From Euwallacea fornicatus (taxonomy: Eukaryota > Arthropoda > Insecta > Coleoptera > Curculionidae): DNA of 64,000 bases. The position numbers and the translations under genes are program-made. This document shows, piece by piece, positions 38,601 through 50,600 of the stretch; the first letter of the stretch is position 1; each line of letters opens with the position of its first letter. Below the pieces are notes generated by a model, which was given only the letters and a program-made list of their open reading frames with translations, did not search any database and was not told the origin of the DNA. The DNA lies in assembly GCF_040115645.1 (NCBI RefSeq), contig NC_089565.1:186001-250000 (forward strand), written 5' to 3'.

Positions 38601-41600
38601 AACCATTACACTGCCTCCTCCCATTTGTCGTCAAATTGCTGACAACGTCTCTTTTCTTAAGTCATGGAAATTGTATTGGAACCCATCAGGGCCATTGAGA
38701 TTTAATTTTTTTTCGTCCGAAAATAGTATTTTCCTCCATTTTTTTCCCAATGCACTCTCTCTTTCGCAAAGCTCAAACGTTCTGCTTTGTGTTTCATTGT
38801 CAATGGAGGTTTTTTTTTTCAATTTTAGTCTCTTAATTTTTTTGCAGGATAGTAGAACTCGACGAACACTTGAAACACTAGCACCAACACCAGATTTTTC
38901 CATTATTTGCTTCGTTGTTAATTGCGAGTTAGAAGCTACACGCAAAATTGCTCGTTTATCACAATCAAGTAACGATGACGACCGACCAGTACTTTTCTTT
39001 TTCCCATATTCTTCAACATTTTATAAAAAAATTATGTATTACTTTACGACTTCGTTTTATTACTTTCGATATTTTCGATACTGATAAAATTTGTTGTTTT
39101 AATTCAAATATTTGCTTCTTTTCTGACTCGTTTAATTTTTTTTTTTTAATAAATTTATACAATATCACGATGTATTCGTTCCTCGTTGGCAGATAATGAA
39201 ATACTGAGGAATTTCGAAATGTATTAACGGAATGTGCTATCATTTCGTACTTCAAATTAAAACACATTTTTTTTTGCCCGCTACATCTTTTAATATTTTT
39301 AACTATCTCAACGAACCGCACATTCTGAGCTGATAAGGTTTCATATTATTCGTCGCAAATTCAAAACTTTACATGCGTTGGTGAAAAATTAAAGATAGCA
39401 CACCTGGGCTATCTTTCTGGCGGGGAGTGTACAATTCTAAGGGGGTACTATAAAATTTGCGTACATTTTACACCACACCGTCAAAATTCAAACCAATATT
39501 TGAGATACAATTCGTTTTAAAGGCAAAGAATTTTATCAATACTAAACAAAAAAATTGAATAGCCAACTTATGGTTCGCATAAATAAAAAAATGTTTATAG
39601 TCATGGAAACTAACATACAAAGAGCCATCTAAGAATTTTTTTTTCGGACCTCAAATTATCAAATATTTCCATAATTATTAAGTGGTGCGTTAATTTCTTG
39701 GAGCAGTGTATTTGAGACGGTGACTTTACGGGCTAGAGGGTTGAAGGAGGTAAAGCGAATTACACATTTTTCTTTCCGACAAGAAAACCGAGGAGTTTTT
39801 TAGAAATCTATACTGTTCCGAGATAATGAGGAAGGGAAGTTTTCAAATTGACACCCAGTATAGTACGTTTCACGTCATTGCTATGATCCATCTTTTGTGG
39901 GTAAAAATCCAAATCACCGCCTTTCTGACTTCGCTTTTAATTAAAATACTTTCTTTTACCCCCTAAAATATATAAGAAAAAGGGTTGAACGCATCGAACA
40001 AAAGTATATGAAAAGTCGCTGTTACATTTATTTAACCAGCGTCACATAGCTTCGAAATTGTAAAAATGCATTTTTTTTTTGTAAAATTAGTAGGTACCTA
40101 CTTAGCGCTCTATTTTGGAAGAGCAAAAGTATGTTTTATGGTTGATTGCAGAAAAAAAATTGGTAATTTTCATGCCGATTGCAGTCATGGTATGATTACA
40201 AACTCAAGTGGAATCCAAGAGACTACGGAAACGTTGATATGCTACATGTGCCCTCCGACAATATTTGGAGACCTGATATAGTCCTGTATAACAAGTAAGT
40301 ACCCGAATACCAAAAAGCACTAGGTGCTGATGATGATTAACGTTAAATTTTTAATATTATTGTTACACTATTGTAAAATTAATCATGAGAGTTTGAATGA
40401 ATGATTGAGCCTTTGAATATCGTTTCAACGAGAGGTGTTTCATTATTTCAAATCTAATTCACAAGAACTTTAAAACTTTAAGCAAATCGGTGACCGCGGT
40501 TTTAGAACTATACAGAGTGTTTTTCGACGTTTAATGAAAGGATCTCAAAAACTGGCAAAGTGTAATTTTTGTTTTTGAGTTTTTCCATTGTCCCTAGAAC
40601 CAATCATAACCTGGCTAGATTGACTCAAAGAAATCGACAAAATTTATTTTATCTACGTTTTTTTAAAAAGTCATAGAATTTTATTAGTTTTTTTTGTTAA
40701 ACTACGACTTTCATTATGTATATTCGCAAAAAAACGATTTTATTTGCGATTTATAAAAATTAGTAGGATAATCGGTAGAAACTATACAGGGTGTCCCAGA
40801 TCAAAATGCAAATATTTTAACCATGGCTTCTACTAATGAAATTAACGAACGCGTATTTTTTCTTTTCGTCTAAAAGTCTGTCGTTTAAGTTTTGGGGCTC
40901 TTTGAATATGGGACCCCATTTGGATAAAATAATTTATATTGGAAAAGTCCTTCAACGGATTGTTATGAAATTTGGTTTACAAACATTTTTCGATCGTAGC
41001 AATTCTCAAATAAAACCATACCAATGCCAACCAATGCCATAATATAGAAATAAGGGCCGGACTATGGGTTTAGAGGCCCGTATTTATTTAACCGTTAAAT
41101 ATTTCGATCAAGTGATTACATTACTTGATTATACTTTTCATTTAGAAACGTTTTCGTCTCTTGGAGATTCTTTGCAGAATGTGTCGTTTTCTCGTAGTAG
41201 CAATTTCAAATTTTACGTCTTTTTATTGCAGGAATTTGTTGTTATTAAATAGGCCATGGCTCGAATAGCCACATCATTCTCCCTGTCAAAAAAATAATTT
41301 TAATTGTCATATTCTGGCATATTGTGTTCAACTAGCAGAGGTATTAGTTGTTTTTAATGCTATTATTGCCATATTTAATTGTAAAATTACATAAAAATTA
41401 ATTTTCATTTATTTTATGATGGCTCTTCCGTTTAGCAATTCCGAATATGCTGATATTTATTTGATTTATGGTGAGTACAGATAAAATGCTCATAGAGCTA
41501 CAGTTATCTACCATCAGCGATTTCCTAATCAACGACTTCCAAATTCAAGAACGTTTACAAATGTTCATATCAGGTTGAGGGAATTTGGTAGTTTCGCTCC

Positions 41601-44600
41601 TCAACGAGGAGGAAATCATAATGATAAGCAATATGGGGTAGTTAAAGAGCAAGAAATAATCAATTATTTTGAGGATAATAAAATTAGTAGTTTAAGGAAT
41701 GCTGAGCATGACTTAATGATCCCAAAAAATAGTATTCAAAGAGTGTTATGTCAAAAAAATTATCATCCTTATCATTTAAAGAAAGTCCAGAACTCGTGGG
41801 CATTTTGAACAATTTTTGTAGTGTAAAATTTCAATCTTCTTTATTATTTTGTTTCAAATAATTCAATAAATAACTTTAGGCAGACACGGTCTAATCCGAG
41901 GAAGATAAGTAAGAATTACTTTTAAAATATTACTACGAGAAAACGACACATTCTGCAAAGAATCTCCAAGAGACGAAAAAGTTTCTAAATGAAAATTATA
42001 ATCAAGTAATGTAATCACTTGATCAAAATATTTAACCGTTAAATAAATACGGGCTCCTATATTCATAGTCCGGCCCTTATATTTATGTTACGGCAAAGCT
42101 GTATATTTCGTTTCTTCATTTGTGAATTGCTACGATCGAAAAATGTTTGTACACCAAATTTCATAACAATCCGTTGAAGGGCTCTTCCAACATAAATTAT
42201 TTTATTCAAATGGGGTCCCATATTCAAAGAGCCCTAAAACTTAAACGACAGACTTTTAGAAAAAAAATATTTGTTTGTTAATTTCATTAGTAGAAACCAT
42301 GGTTAAAATATGTGCACTTTAATTTGGGACACCCTGTATACTTCACTCGTGTGCAGGAAAGTTACTTTTCTTCATGGATTTGAGTGTAGAAAATTTTCTG
42401 TGTGCAGTGTGAAAACTGCCGTTTTCTACATTAGCGTAGAAAATACTTTTTTCATTATTGTAGAACTTTTTTTAACTTACCTTGGGGAAAACAATTGTAT
42501 CGATCTTAATCAATTTTGATTGTTTACTTTACCATAAGATTAACATATTTTTATACATATACGTTCTTCATACATTTCTTATATATACCGACTGTTTCAT
42601 AGAAAACGCGCCAAGCTATAATTCAGTTATTTATGAATGGATTTTGATACACTAAAAACCAAATAAAATGATATTGTTCAGACCACTAAATAACGTCAAA
42701 ATAGATTTTTTAAGCTCAGCTTCATGTGATTCAGGAGTCAACTTCAGAATTTTAAACAACTTGATATTTTTTCTGCATTTTTTATAGGAAGTATGTTTCT
42801 GAATGTGATGATGTATGACAAATTAATGTTAAAATTATTTTTAGTTGAAAAAACAGAAAATTTTGAACAATATTTCATAATAAGAGTTCAAAATTGATAT
42901 TGTTATTATTAGTATTATTATCATCATTATACCCGTCAAAAGTCTTGCAATGATTTTCTCAGCTTTTTAAAAGATCCACAGTGTCCTAAGTTGTCTTCTA
43001 TACGTTTAAATTTATTGCTATTTAGAACTTCTCTATTAGGAAAACGGATAGAACAGAGACTGCTTACTGCTTGCCAGTGCTGCTTTGCCAGAGTTCTTAT
43101 TACTTTTGAAATATGGTTCAAGTAGATCTGTAAATTACCTGTTCACTTTTTAGTATTTTCAACTGATATCAATCCTTGATAATTGTCGTTAATAGCAACA
43201 TTAATAATAATAGATCTCCTGTACTGCGCCGTAAACAGAAATAACAACATCCATTTTGAACAGTTATTATGACATATTTTTCAAATTTTTCATCAAATTA
43301 TTCACATTTTTTCAGTAAAAAATTATTCTAATATTTCCTTTTTATACAACAAGAAATTCAGAAAAATACTTTCTATAAAAAAATATATCAAATACAGTGT
43401 CTATTTAACATTCCAAAGTTGATATTTAAGCATAAGACGTTATGTAGTAGTCTGAACAATATAATTTTTTTCCTTTGTTCACAAATAAGTGAGTTTATAG
43501 CTTTTCCCGTATTTTATGAGACATCCGGTATATAACATAACAAATGGAGATTGTGTCCTTCCCAAAAAGATTATAATTGTTTAAAATTAGATGCTGATTT
43601 TGAACATTGGTAACTATGGTATTTTTCTTGCATGTACTTGAAATTTTACTATTGTGAAAATTTCAAAATTTTGTTATTTAATGGATGCTGAGAAACTAAA
43701 ATTTGAAAGAAAGAACTACTTTACTCCATTATCAATACTTTGTAAAGTACGACCACGACCAAAGAATACAGAGTATCGAACATTTTCACACTTTGTGACA
43801 CCCCGAATTTTTTCAATAATTTTAATACAGGGTGGTTCACAACGTAACCGTTACAGAACAGGTGCGTGTAGAGGATCTCAAAACATGTGGTTTTATCAAA
43901 TATAGTTTGTTTCTGATGATGCCTACGGTTGCTGAAATATCGATTAAAGTAGATGAATGAACATGTTTTTGAATTGTGTATTTCGGGAAAGCTTTAATCT
44001 AAAATGGTCGAATTTGGAAAATGTTTTGTTTTGTCTTTATTTGGTAAAAATTTGAAGTGGCTGAAAGCTCAATAAGCAGCGATTTAAGCGTGAGTTACCC
44101 TTAAAATTATATGAATTTTTTTAATCTAATTAACAATTTTTAATCTAACAACTAATAAAAATTTAATTAACAATTAAGGTTAACCAATTTGATAGTAAAT
44201 TTAATTTTATATATTTTTGCAGTCTTATGCCCTTTCCGAGAAATAATTTGTTATCGAGGAAAAAAATATTTTATGATTTTGTTTTAAATCCAATCATTGC
44301 GACCAAAAAGAAATTATGTGCCTTGAAGACTTCATAACGTAAGTACGATACGTCTGTTGTCAAATTTGACCTCGTTCAAGTATATGCAGTTTACAAAATT
44401 TTCATGCACCTTTTTTTTGTTTTGAAAAATTTTGTATTCAAAATAGCCGAAAAATTCACATTTCATGAACTCGTTATGCTATTATAGTAATATGATGGTT
44501 CTGCCAAAATAATGGCCGAAGAAATGAAGAAGAACAGCGAAGAAAATTTTCTAATCACATTATCCCACATTGTTAAATATTTGCTAATGTTAAATGAAAA

Positions 44601-47600
44601 ACTCGAGAAACGGATTCTGTCTTCATAAATAACGCTGGAAAACGCGCTAATGCAGTTAATGTACGAAATGAAGAGCGCATTTTAGGGGATACTGAAAATG
44701 ACCTCCAATCCAGCACCTGACAAAAAAAATAAAAAAAATAATAAATAAAACGAATAATAATAATATTTCGACTACAAAATTACTACAAACAAAAATGAAA
44801 TACACGAAAAATTTGTAAACTACAAAAACTTGAATAATGTGAGATTTGAAAACAGTCGGATCTTAGCAACAGAAAAAATTAAAGAGAAGTTAGAGCACGA
44901 CCTTTTAGCCCTTAAGATGCATAATTTCCTTTTGCTCGAATTGATTGGTTTTGACATCAAGTCAAAAAAAATCTCAATAACGAACGATTTCTTGAAAAAT
45001 GTACTGTGTACACTGACTTTCAAAAAAACCGCAACACCTAGAAGAACGCATTGTATATATTTGAAATTTTGGAATGATTTTAGACTTGTAAAGAGAAAAA
45101 AAATGATAAAAATTTCAAGTTCGTATTTTAATGCGAAATGAAGTTTTTCTTTACTTTTTTATCTGTGACGATCATTCTTTTTGCAATTTTTTTTACAGGC
45201 GGATAGCGATAAAGGTAGTATTGTTAGTACCATATTGAATATGTGGTAGTGCAAAATGCCTCGTGTACGCCAAAATGCAGTTTATCGGCAGTTAACCCCC
45301 CTTGAAAGGGGGAGAATTGTTAGTATGCATGAGGCAGGTTTACCTTTCTGCGAAATTGCACGTAGATTGGATCGAAATGCATCAACAGTGCTAAGAGCTT
45401 GGAGAGATTGGTCTAACGAAAGGTCAGTAAATCGTCATCGTGGTAGTGGCCGTCCAAGAATGACGCGAAGACCGGCGACTTCGTCGTTCAGCGACAGACG
45501 CCCCGTTTGAAACAATTCCGTCTCTTGGTGCTGACTAGGTAGCCACCCTAAATCGAAGGGTCTCCCTTAGTACCATGTATCGCAGAATTCCAAGTTTTGG
45601 ACTAAATTCATATCGTCCTATGGGTCGGCTTCCATTATCACGAAACCACAGGGTGACCCGACTGGAGTGGTGTCGTTTGAGAGTACAATGGGTGGATGAG
45701 TGGAGAAGAATCGTGTTCAGTGATGAGAGTCGATTTTGTTTATGGCGATCTGATGGACGGTTACGTGTTAGAAGACGCAGAGGAGAGCGATTAAATTTGG
45801 ACTTTTAGGAAAGGCATCATTCTGGTTTAACACCAGGTGTTATGGTTTGGGGCGCCATCCAGTATGGTAGTCGGTCTCCTCTTGTTTTCATTTATGATAG
45901 ATTAAATGCTCAGAGGTACATTAATAGTGTCTTAGAACCGGTTCTTGTACTATACATGCACGACCATCCTGGAAGCACATTTCAGCAGGATAATGTGCGA
46001 CCACATGCAGCCAACGATACTTTGAGGTATTTGGAAGCTGAAAATTTGGATACTTTGCCTTGATCAGCTCGGTTTCCAGATTTGTCCCCAATAGAGCATG
46101 AATGGGATATAATGGGTCGGAGACTTCAACGTTTAGCTCGCCCTCCAGAGACCATAGATGAACTCCGCGAGCAGGTGCAGATTGCCTGGGTTACAATATC
46201 ACAAGAAGATATTGACAATTTAATTTTAAGCATGCCACGTCGTTTACAGGAATGTATTAATTTAAGAGGAGATACCACCCATTATTAAATTATTATTAAT
46301 TTTTTTCACTTATTCACAATAATTTTCTTTTGATATTTTGATCGTTTTTATCTATTACCCGACCCAACGTAATGCTAGAATTTCAAACGTGAACGATGTG
46401 TTCTTTTTAGTGTTGCGGTTTTTTTGAAAGTCACTGTATGTAAGACTACAAAAAGATAAAAAATTAAATTTACGATCATATTGCTAAACGTTAGTTTTTA
46501 ATTAGATTAGGGTTTTAAAAAAAATCATATAATTTTAAGGGTGATCCACCCCTAAACCACTCCTTATTGAGCTTTTAGAGACTTTAAATTTTAAAAAAAT
46601 AAAAACATCAATAAAACAAAAATATTTATCAAATTTGGTTATTCTAGGTTAAGGCTTTCCTAAAATGCAGCATTTTTTCAAAATTTATTCATTTCCTGAA
46701 GCAGATATCTCAGCAACTGTTTATTAAAAAAAAAACTTCATATAAAAAATGGATACATTTTTAGGTCCTCTACAAGCAGCTGTTCGGTATTGGTTGCATA
46801 GTCAATCACCCTGTATGTGATCTCTTTTTTCCTTTAACTCTTATACCTATAAAACTTTTGGTTTTACCTCTAATATCAGAAGAAATAATAATTTTGGACT
46901 GTCTTTTTGAATACCCTGTATAAAAAAACTTGATTTAACTCACTAATCCGATGACTGAAAAGCATTTTGTACAATATACAATAATGACCGATTTCACCCA
47001 TTACTACTTTGCATCACTAAATTTTGGTAATTGCCTGCCTTTTCCATGAGGACACTTACTTAGTCGGGTGTTGTATGTTCTCCAATAGCGCTTGATGGCG
47101 CCCGTGGGGATGAAACTTAGGTAAATCCCCTAACTAATACTATTTTGTTGGGACTTCCTGAGATTTCATTAATCTAAAAATCCATCTACTTTCTCTTATG
47201 TGCAGCGCTGATGGAAATTTCGAAATGACTTTAGCTACAAAGGCAACATTGAATTACACAGGGAGAGTGGAATGGAAGCCACCGGCCATTTATAAATCTT
47301 CTTGCGAGATTGACGTAGAATATTTTCCATTCGATGAACAAACCTGCGTAATGAAATTTGGTTCTTGGACCTACGACGGTTTTCAAGTAAACCGATTTTT
47401 CAGGTATCGCCACGGTCCATGGTTATGAACGTATTATTTCTAGGTCGACCTTCGACACATAGATGAATCAAAGGGATCGACAACTGTAGAAATTGGGATA
47501 GATCTTACTGAATTCTATACCTCAGTTGAATGGGACATTTTGGAAGTCCCAGCAATCAGGTAAGCGCATCGATGGACTGCTGTCTTACAGATCAAAAAAC

Positions 47601-50600
47601 GGTTAATAATTGTAGAAGTGAAAAGTTCTACACTTGCTGTGATGAACCGTATTTGGATATCACCTTTAATATCACTATGAGACGTAAAACGTTGTTTTAT
47701 ACGGTTAACCTGATTATTCCTTGCATGGGTATATCGTTCCTCACAATACTAGTTTTCTACTTGCCTTCTGATAGCGGAGAAAAGGTTGCTCGGAACTATA
47801 CTAACTCAACACTTTAAATTTTAACTTATTTCTTTCAGGTTAGCCTTTCTATCTCAATTTTATTGTCACTGACTGTATTCTTCCTCCTGCTGGCTGAAAT
47901 TATTCCTCCAACGTCCTTAGTGGTACCACTTTTAGGAAAATTTGTGCTATTTACAATGATTTTAGATACCTTTAGGTTAGTATTTCAGCAAAGTGTGATG
48001 CAACATGTATAATGAAAATTCTTTTTTTTTTTTAAGCATATGCGTTACAGTTATAGTGTTAAATGTACACTTTCGATGTCCCCAAACGCATGTAATGGCA
48101 CCTTGGGTAAAGCGGGTTTTCATACACATTCTTCCTCGGCTTCTAATGATGAGGAGGCCGCATTATATGTTGGATCGCCGAGGGTTTGTTCTTAAATTCA
48201 GCGCTTGTAAAAAGCATTGCAGCACGTTTGTAACTTTCACAAACCCGATATTAAAAAAAATGCTTAAACACGTAGAATTTTATTTAAAAAAAGAGGCATT
48301 TAATGCATTATTTTCGATGTTCAAAATTTTCACCCCTATCCAGCTATCTCCGCTATCTTTTTAGTTTCAAATGGAAAAATGCCCATTGTAGCATATCAAA
48401 TGAAAGATAATTCAATAAGGAATATAGCCTAATATTCAGAACTACAATTGGATTTACCTTTAGAAAAATCACAAAAAAGGCCATATCCTAAAAAGGTAGA
48501 AAGTCGTAATCTTTGCTTCTTAAATAGACAATTTATACTTATTTCGTTTGGTAAAAAAAGAAAAATAACAATAAGACAGAATTCACTAAATGTTGTCAAA
48601 GTAAAACCTTTTTAGATACAAAATATTTTGGTTTTTATAGAAGTCCTTAGTAGTTAATTGTTGTAGTTAATTTCTGTTGTGTAGTTAGTTAGTTAGTTAG
48701 TTATACTCAATGACATTAGAAGTGTTACACCCAGTAGAAATAATTTTTTGGAATTCATATTTTGGAATCAACATGACTATACAGGGTGTCCAACGAATAT
48801 GGGCCACTAACTGTATCTTGTAAATTATGACTAGGAACAAGTTGAAACTTGGACATTATACTAAAACGAAGATAATCTATTGACTAAAAATATTTTTATG
48901 AAAATACCACTTCCGGTTATACCGAAAATGAAGGTCAACTCGCTTATTTTATATGGAATTTCCTATATATTATAACAAATTTCGATTCTGTGGAACATTA
49001 CGAATATTTTTCGTATATAATGTTCTATACCTAGTTTTTATGGTTTTCGAGATATTTAGAATTTCCCAAAAAAATTTAGTTTCAGCCACGAATGTATTTT
49101 CTGACAATTCGAAAATGGCTAAGTATTTTGCAATGAAATTTTGCGCTATTATACAAAATTCTTTGCAGTCCTCGGCTCAGTGAGTTAAATCAATTTTTTT
49201 TATACAGGGTATCCAAAAAGAGAGTCCAAAATGATCATTCAAGAATTGTAAAAAACTCAAATTTTTTAAATAGGAACTCTCCATTTTTTTAACGAATACA
49301 TATTTAGCACCAAACATAAGTACTACTTTCAATTCAATTTTCTATATCTAAATCTAACCATTTTCATTTTATTAAAAAATAAACACTTTTCAATGTTCAA
49401 TACTAAACAATTTATTTTAAATAACGTCTAGAGTTACTAGGTGGCGCAACAGTCACCAAAAACAGGCATCTTTCTTCTGTCAGATCGTTTGACAGATCCG
49501 CTTGTTTGAAAATGATTTATTATGCGTTTGAGGAGTTTTCGTGATGGCTTCGGTTTTTCTGGATATCGAATACCAAATGTACGACATGTTCTGGTTAATA
49601 CTTTTTTACATTCACCGTAACTAATGAACATATTGAAATGATCTTCGTTTAAATAATTACGAGTAGCACCGTATTTAAATTCTGGGGAGCAGCGCCACCT
49701 AGTAGCTATAGATGTTACTTAAAATTTGAGTTTTTTACAATTCTTGAATGATAATTTTGGATTCTCTTTTAGAATACCCTGTATGAAAAAACTTGATTTA
49801 ACTCACTGATCCAAGGACTATAAAGCATTTTGTATAATTGCGCAGAATTTCATTGCAAAATACTCAGCCATTTTCTAATTGTTAAAAAATATATTTATGT
49901 CTGAAACTCTAATTTTTTTTGGAAAAATTCTAAATATCTCCAAAATCATAAAAATTAGGTATAAAACACTATACCCAAAAAATATTTATAATGTTCCATA
50001 GAATCGAAATTTGTTATAATATATAGGGTGTTCCATTTAAAATAAGCGAGTTGACATTCATTTCCGATATAATTGGAAGTGATATTTTCGTGAAAATATT
50101 TTTAATCAATAGATCACCTCCACTTTAGTATGATGCCCAAGTTTATACTTTTTCCTAGTCATAGTTTCCAAGATACGGATAGTGGCCCATATTCGTTGGA
50201 CATCCTGTATAGAATGCAGGCAATGATACCATGCTCAACATTTTACCTTTAACAGCTTTTGCAAAAAAAAGTTTCATTTCTTAGTTTTTTGTGAAGACGG
50301 CGTCTTACCCTTATAGGGCCATCATTCATGCCTAAACAGAATAGCGATTCGTCGCTGAATACGACATTATGCCATTCTGTCTCCCAATTTTGCCGTTCTC
50401 TGCGCCAGTCCAAACGTTGACGACGGTGTGCTGCTGTTAAAGGTAGCACTAATCGAAGAGGGTATGACAACAGTCCAAAGGCTCGAATGCGACGAAATAG
50501 AGTTCGCATACTACTTGGTCTACCTTCTTCTCCAAACCATTGCTTACTGTCTGAAAATAGTTCAGACTTTTCTGGGAATTCCGGATTTCTTGCAATAAAG

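Larger units (their letters stand above)
36870..39185 (-). pseudogene. Tc1-like transposase of Tc1-2, cut by a mariner
   Basis: The minus-strand N-terminal part has [20 protein letters not shown] and [18 protein letters not shown] (HTH), then [20 protein letters not shown]. Motif 1 is [17 protein letters not shown] and motif 2 [18 protein letters not shown]. The gene is cut at 38416 by the mariner and resumes at 37130; motif 3 follows as [20 protein letters not shown] with Glu. The end is [11 protein letters not shown] and TAA at 36870. Joining across the mariner keeps frame, with one stop just after the junction. A few other stops are visible (38625, 39013 region). Confidence 0.9.
35576..39369 (-). 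mobile_element. Second Tc1-like element (Tc1-2), with two insertions
   Basis: Ends AAGTTTTGAATTTGCGACGA and TCGTCGCAAATTCAAAACTT next to TA. The terminal repeats are about 130-150 bp, including GGTTTCATATTATTCGTCGC and a GTAGCGGGCAAAAAAAA block. Removing foldback V and the mariner leaves about 1.44 kb. The outside sequences join as ACACATG-TA-CATGCG, the uninterrupted interior of element M. Confidence 0.92.
35021..39429. mobile_element. MITE-like element M with 58-bp terminal repeats, itself interrupted
   Basis: The left terminal repeat 35021-35078 begins CACTCCTCGCCAGAAAGATA and contains GCCCAGGTGTG and TTTTTCACCAACGCATG. The right terminal repeat 39372-39429 is its inverse with three differences by eye. 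Both outer sides have TA. Without the second Tc1 element (35576-39369) M is about 615 bp, with no coding sequence and a GC-richer core. It landed 4 bp upstream of the ATG of the X transposase. Confidence 0.85.
32497..39708 (-). mobile_element. Tc1-like element X, expanded to 7.2 kb by nested insertions
   Basis: TA-flanked ends CACTGCTCCAAGAAATTAAT and TTAATTTCTTGGAGCAGTG. Removing the inserts 33235-34498 and 35021-39429 with one TA each leaves about 1.54 kb, the normal size of a Tc1 element. The transposase runs on the minus strand. TIRs are about 27 bp, far shorter than those of the CAGGG group. Confidence 0.93.
28251..40184 (+). other. nAChR intron 2 (11.9 kb)
   Basis: The largest intron. 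It holds a transposase scrap (28985-29190), element W (29784-31885) and the nested complex X (32497-39708). The remaining stretches 28251-28980, 29191-29783, 31886-32494 and 39711-40184 are AT-rich with no recognised feature. The isolated GACACCCAGTA near 39852 may be an old transposon end. Confidence 0.85.
43828..46813 (+). mobile_element. Long-TIR transposon S interrupted by a Tc1 element
   Basis: CAGGGTGGTTCACAACGTAA after TA; the right end GCATAGTCAATCACCCTG before TA is an imperfect inverse. The arms (about 0.3 kb) share CTTAAAATTATATGATTTTT-like and CTCAATAAG-like blocks. Net length without the Tc1 insertion is about 1.56 kb. It keeps a DUF4817 start but no catalytic domain. Confidence 0.8.
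40295..47205 (+). other. nAChR intron 3 (6.9 kb)
   Basis: Holds foldbacks U (40787-42336) and P (42588-43528), element S (43828-46813) and a partial repeat at 46885-46985. The remaining gaps 40295-40784, 42339-42587, 43531-43825 and 46990-47205 show no gene. CTATACAGAGTGTTTTTCGA near 40510 may be a lone transposon end. Confidence 0.85.
48782..50207. mobile_element. Foldback transposon T
   Basis: CAGGGTGTCCAACGAATATG after TA; right CATATTCGTTGGACATCCTG before TA. The arms, about 0.42 kb each, share AAATTTCGATTCTGTGGAAC and CTGAGTTAAATCAAGTTTTT-type blocks. Inside the arms lies a second nested pair of ends (49205 and 49781). It sits in the 3' side of element Q. Confidence 0.88.

Noticed and set aside
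40066..40281. Open frame with a Met start over the loop A exon
   Set aside because: The first 40 codons are intron; the true exon starts at the AG at 40183-40184, and the frame after 40294 leaves the exon.
47530..47817. Open frame starting [18 protein letters not shown]
   Set aside because: It reads through the 56-bp intron 47560-47615 and past the donor at 47785; only 47616-47784 is coding.
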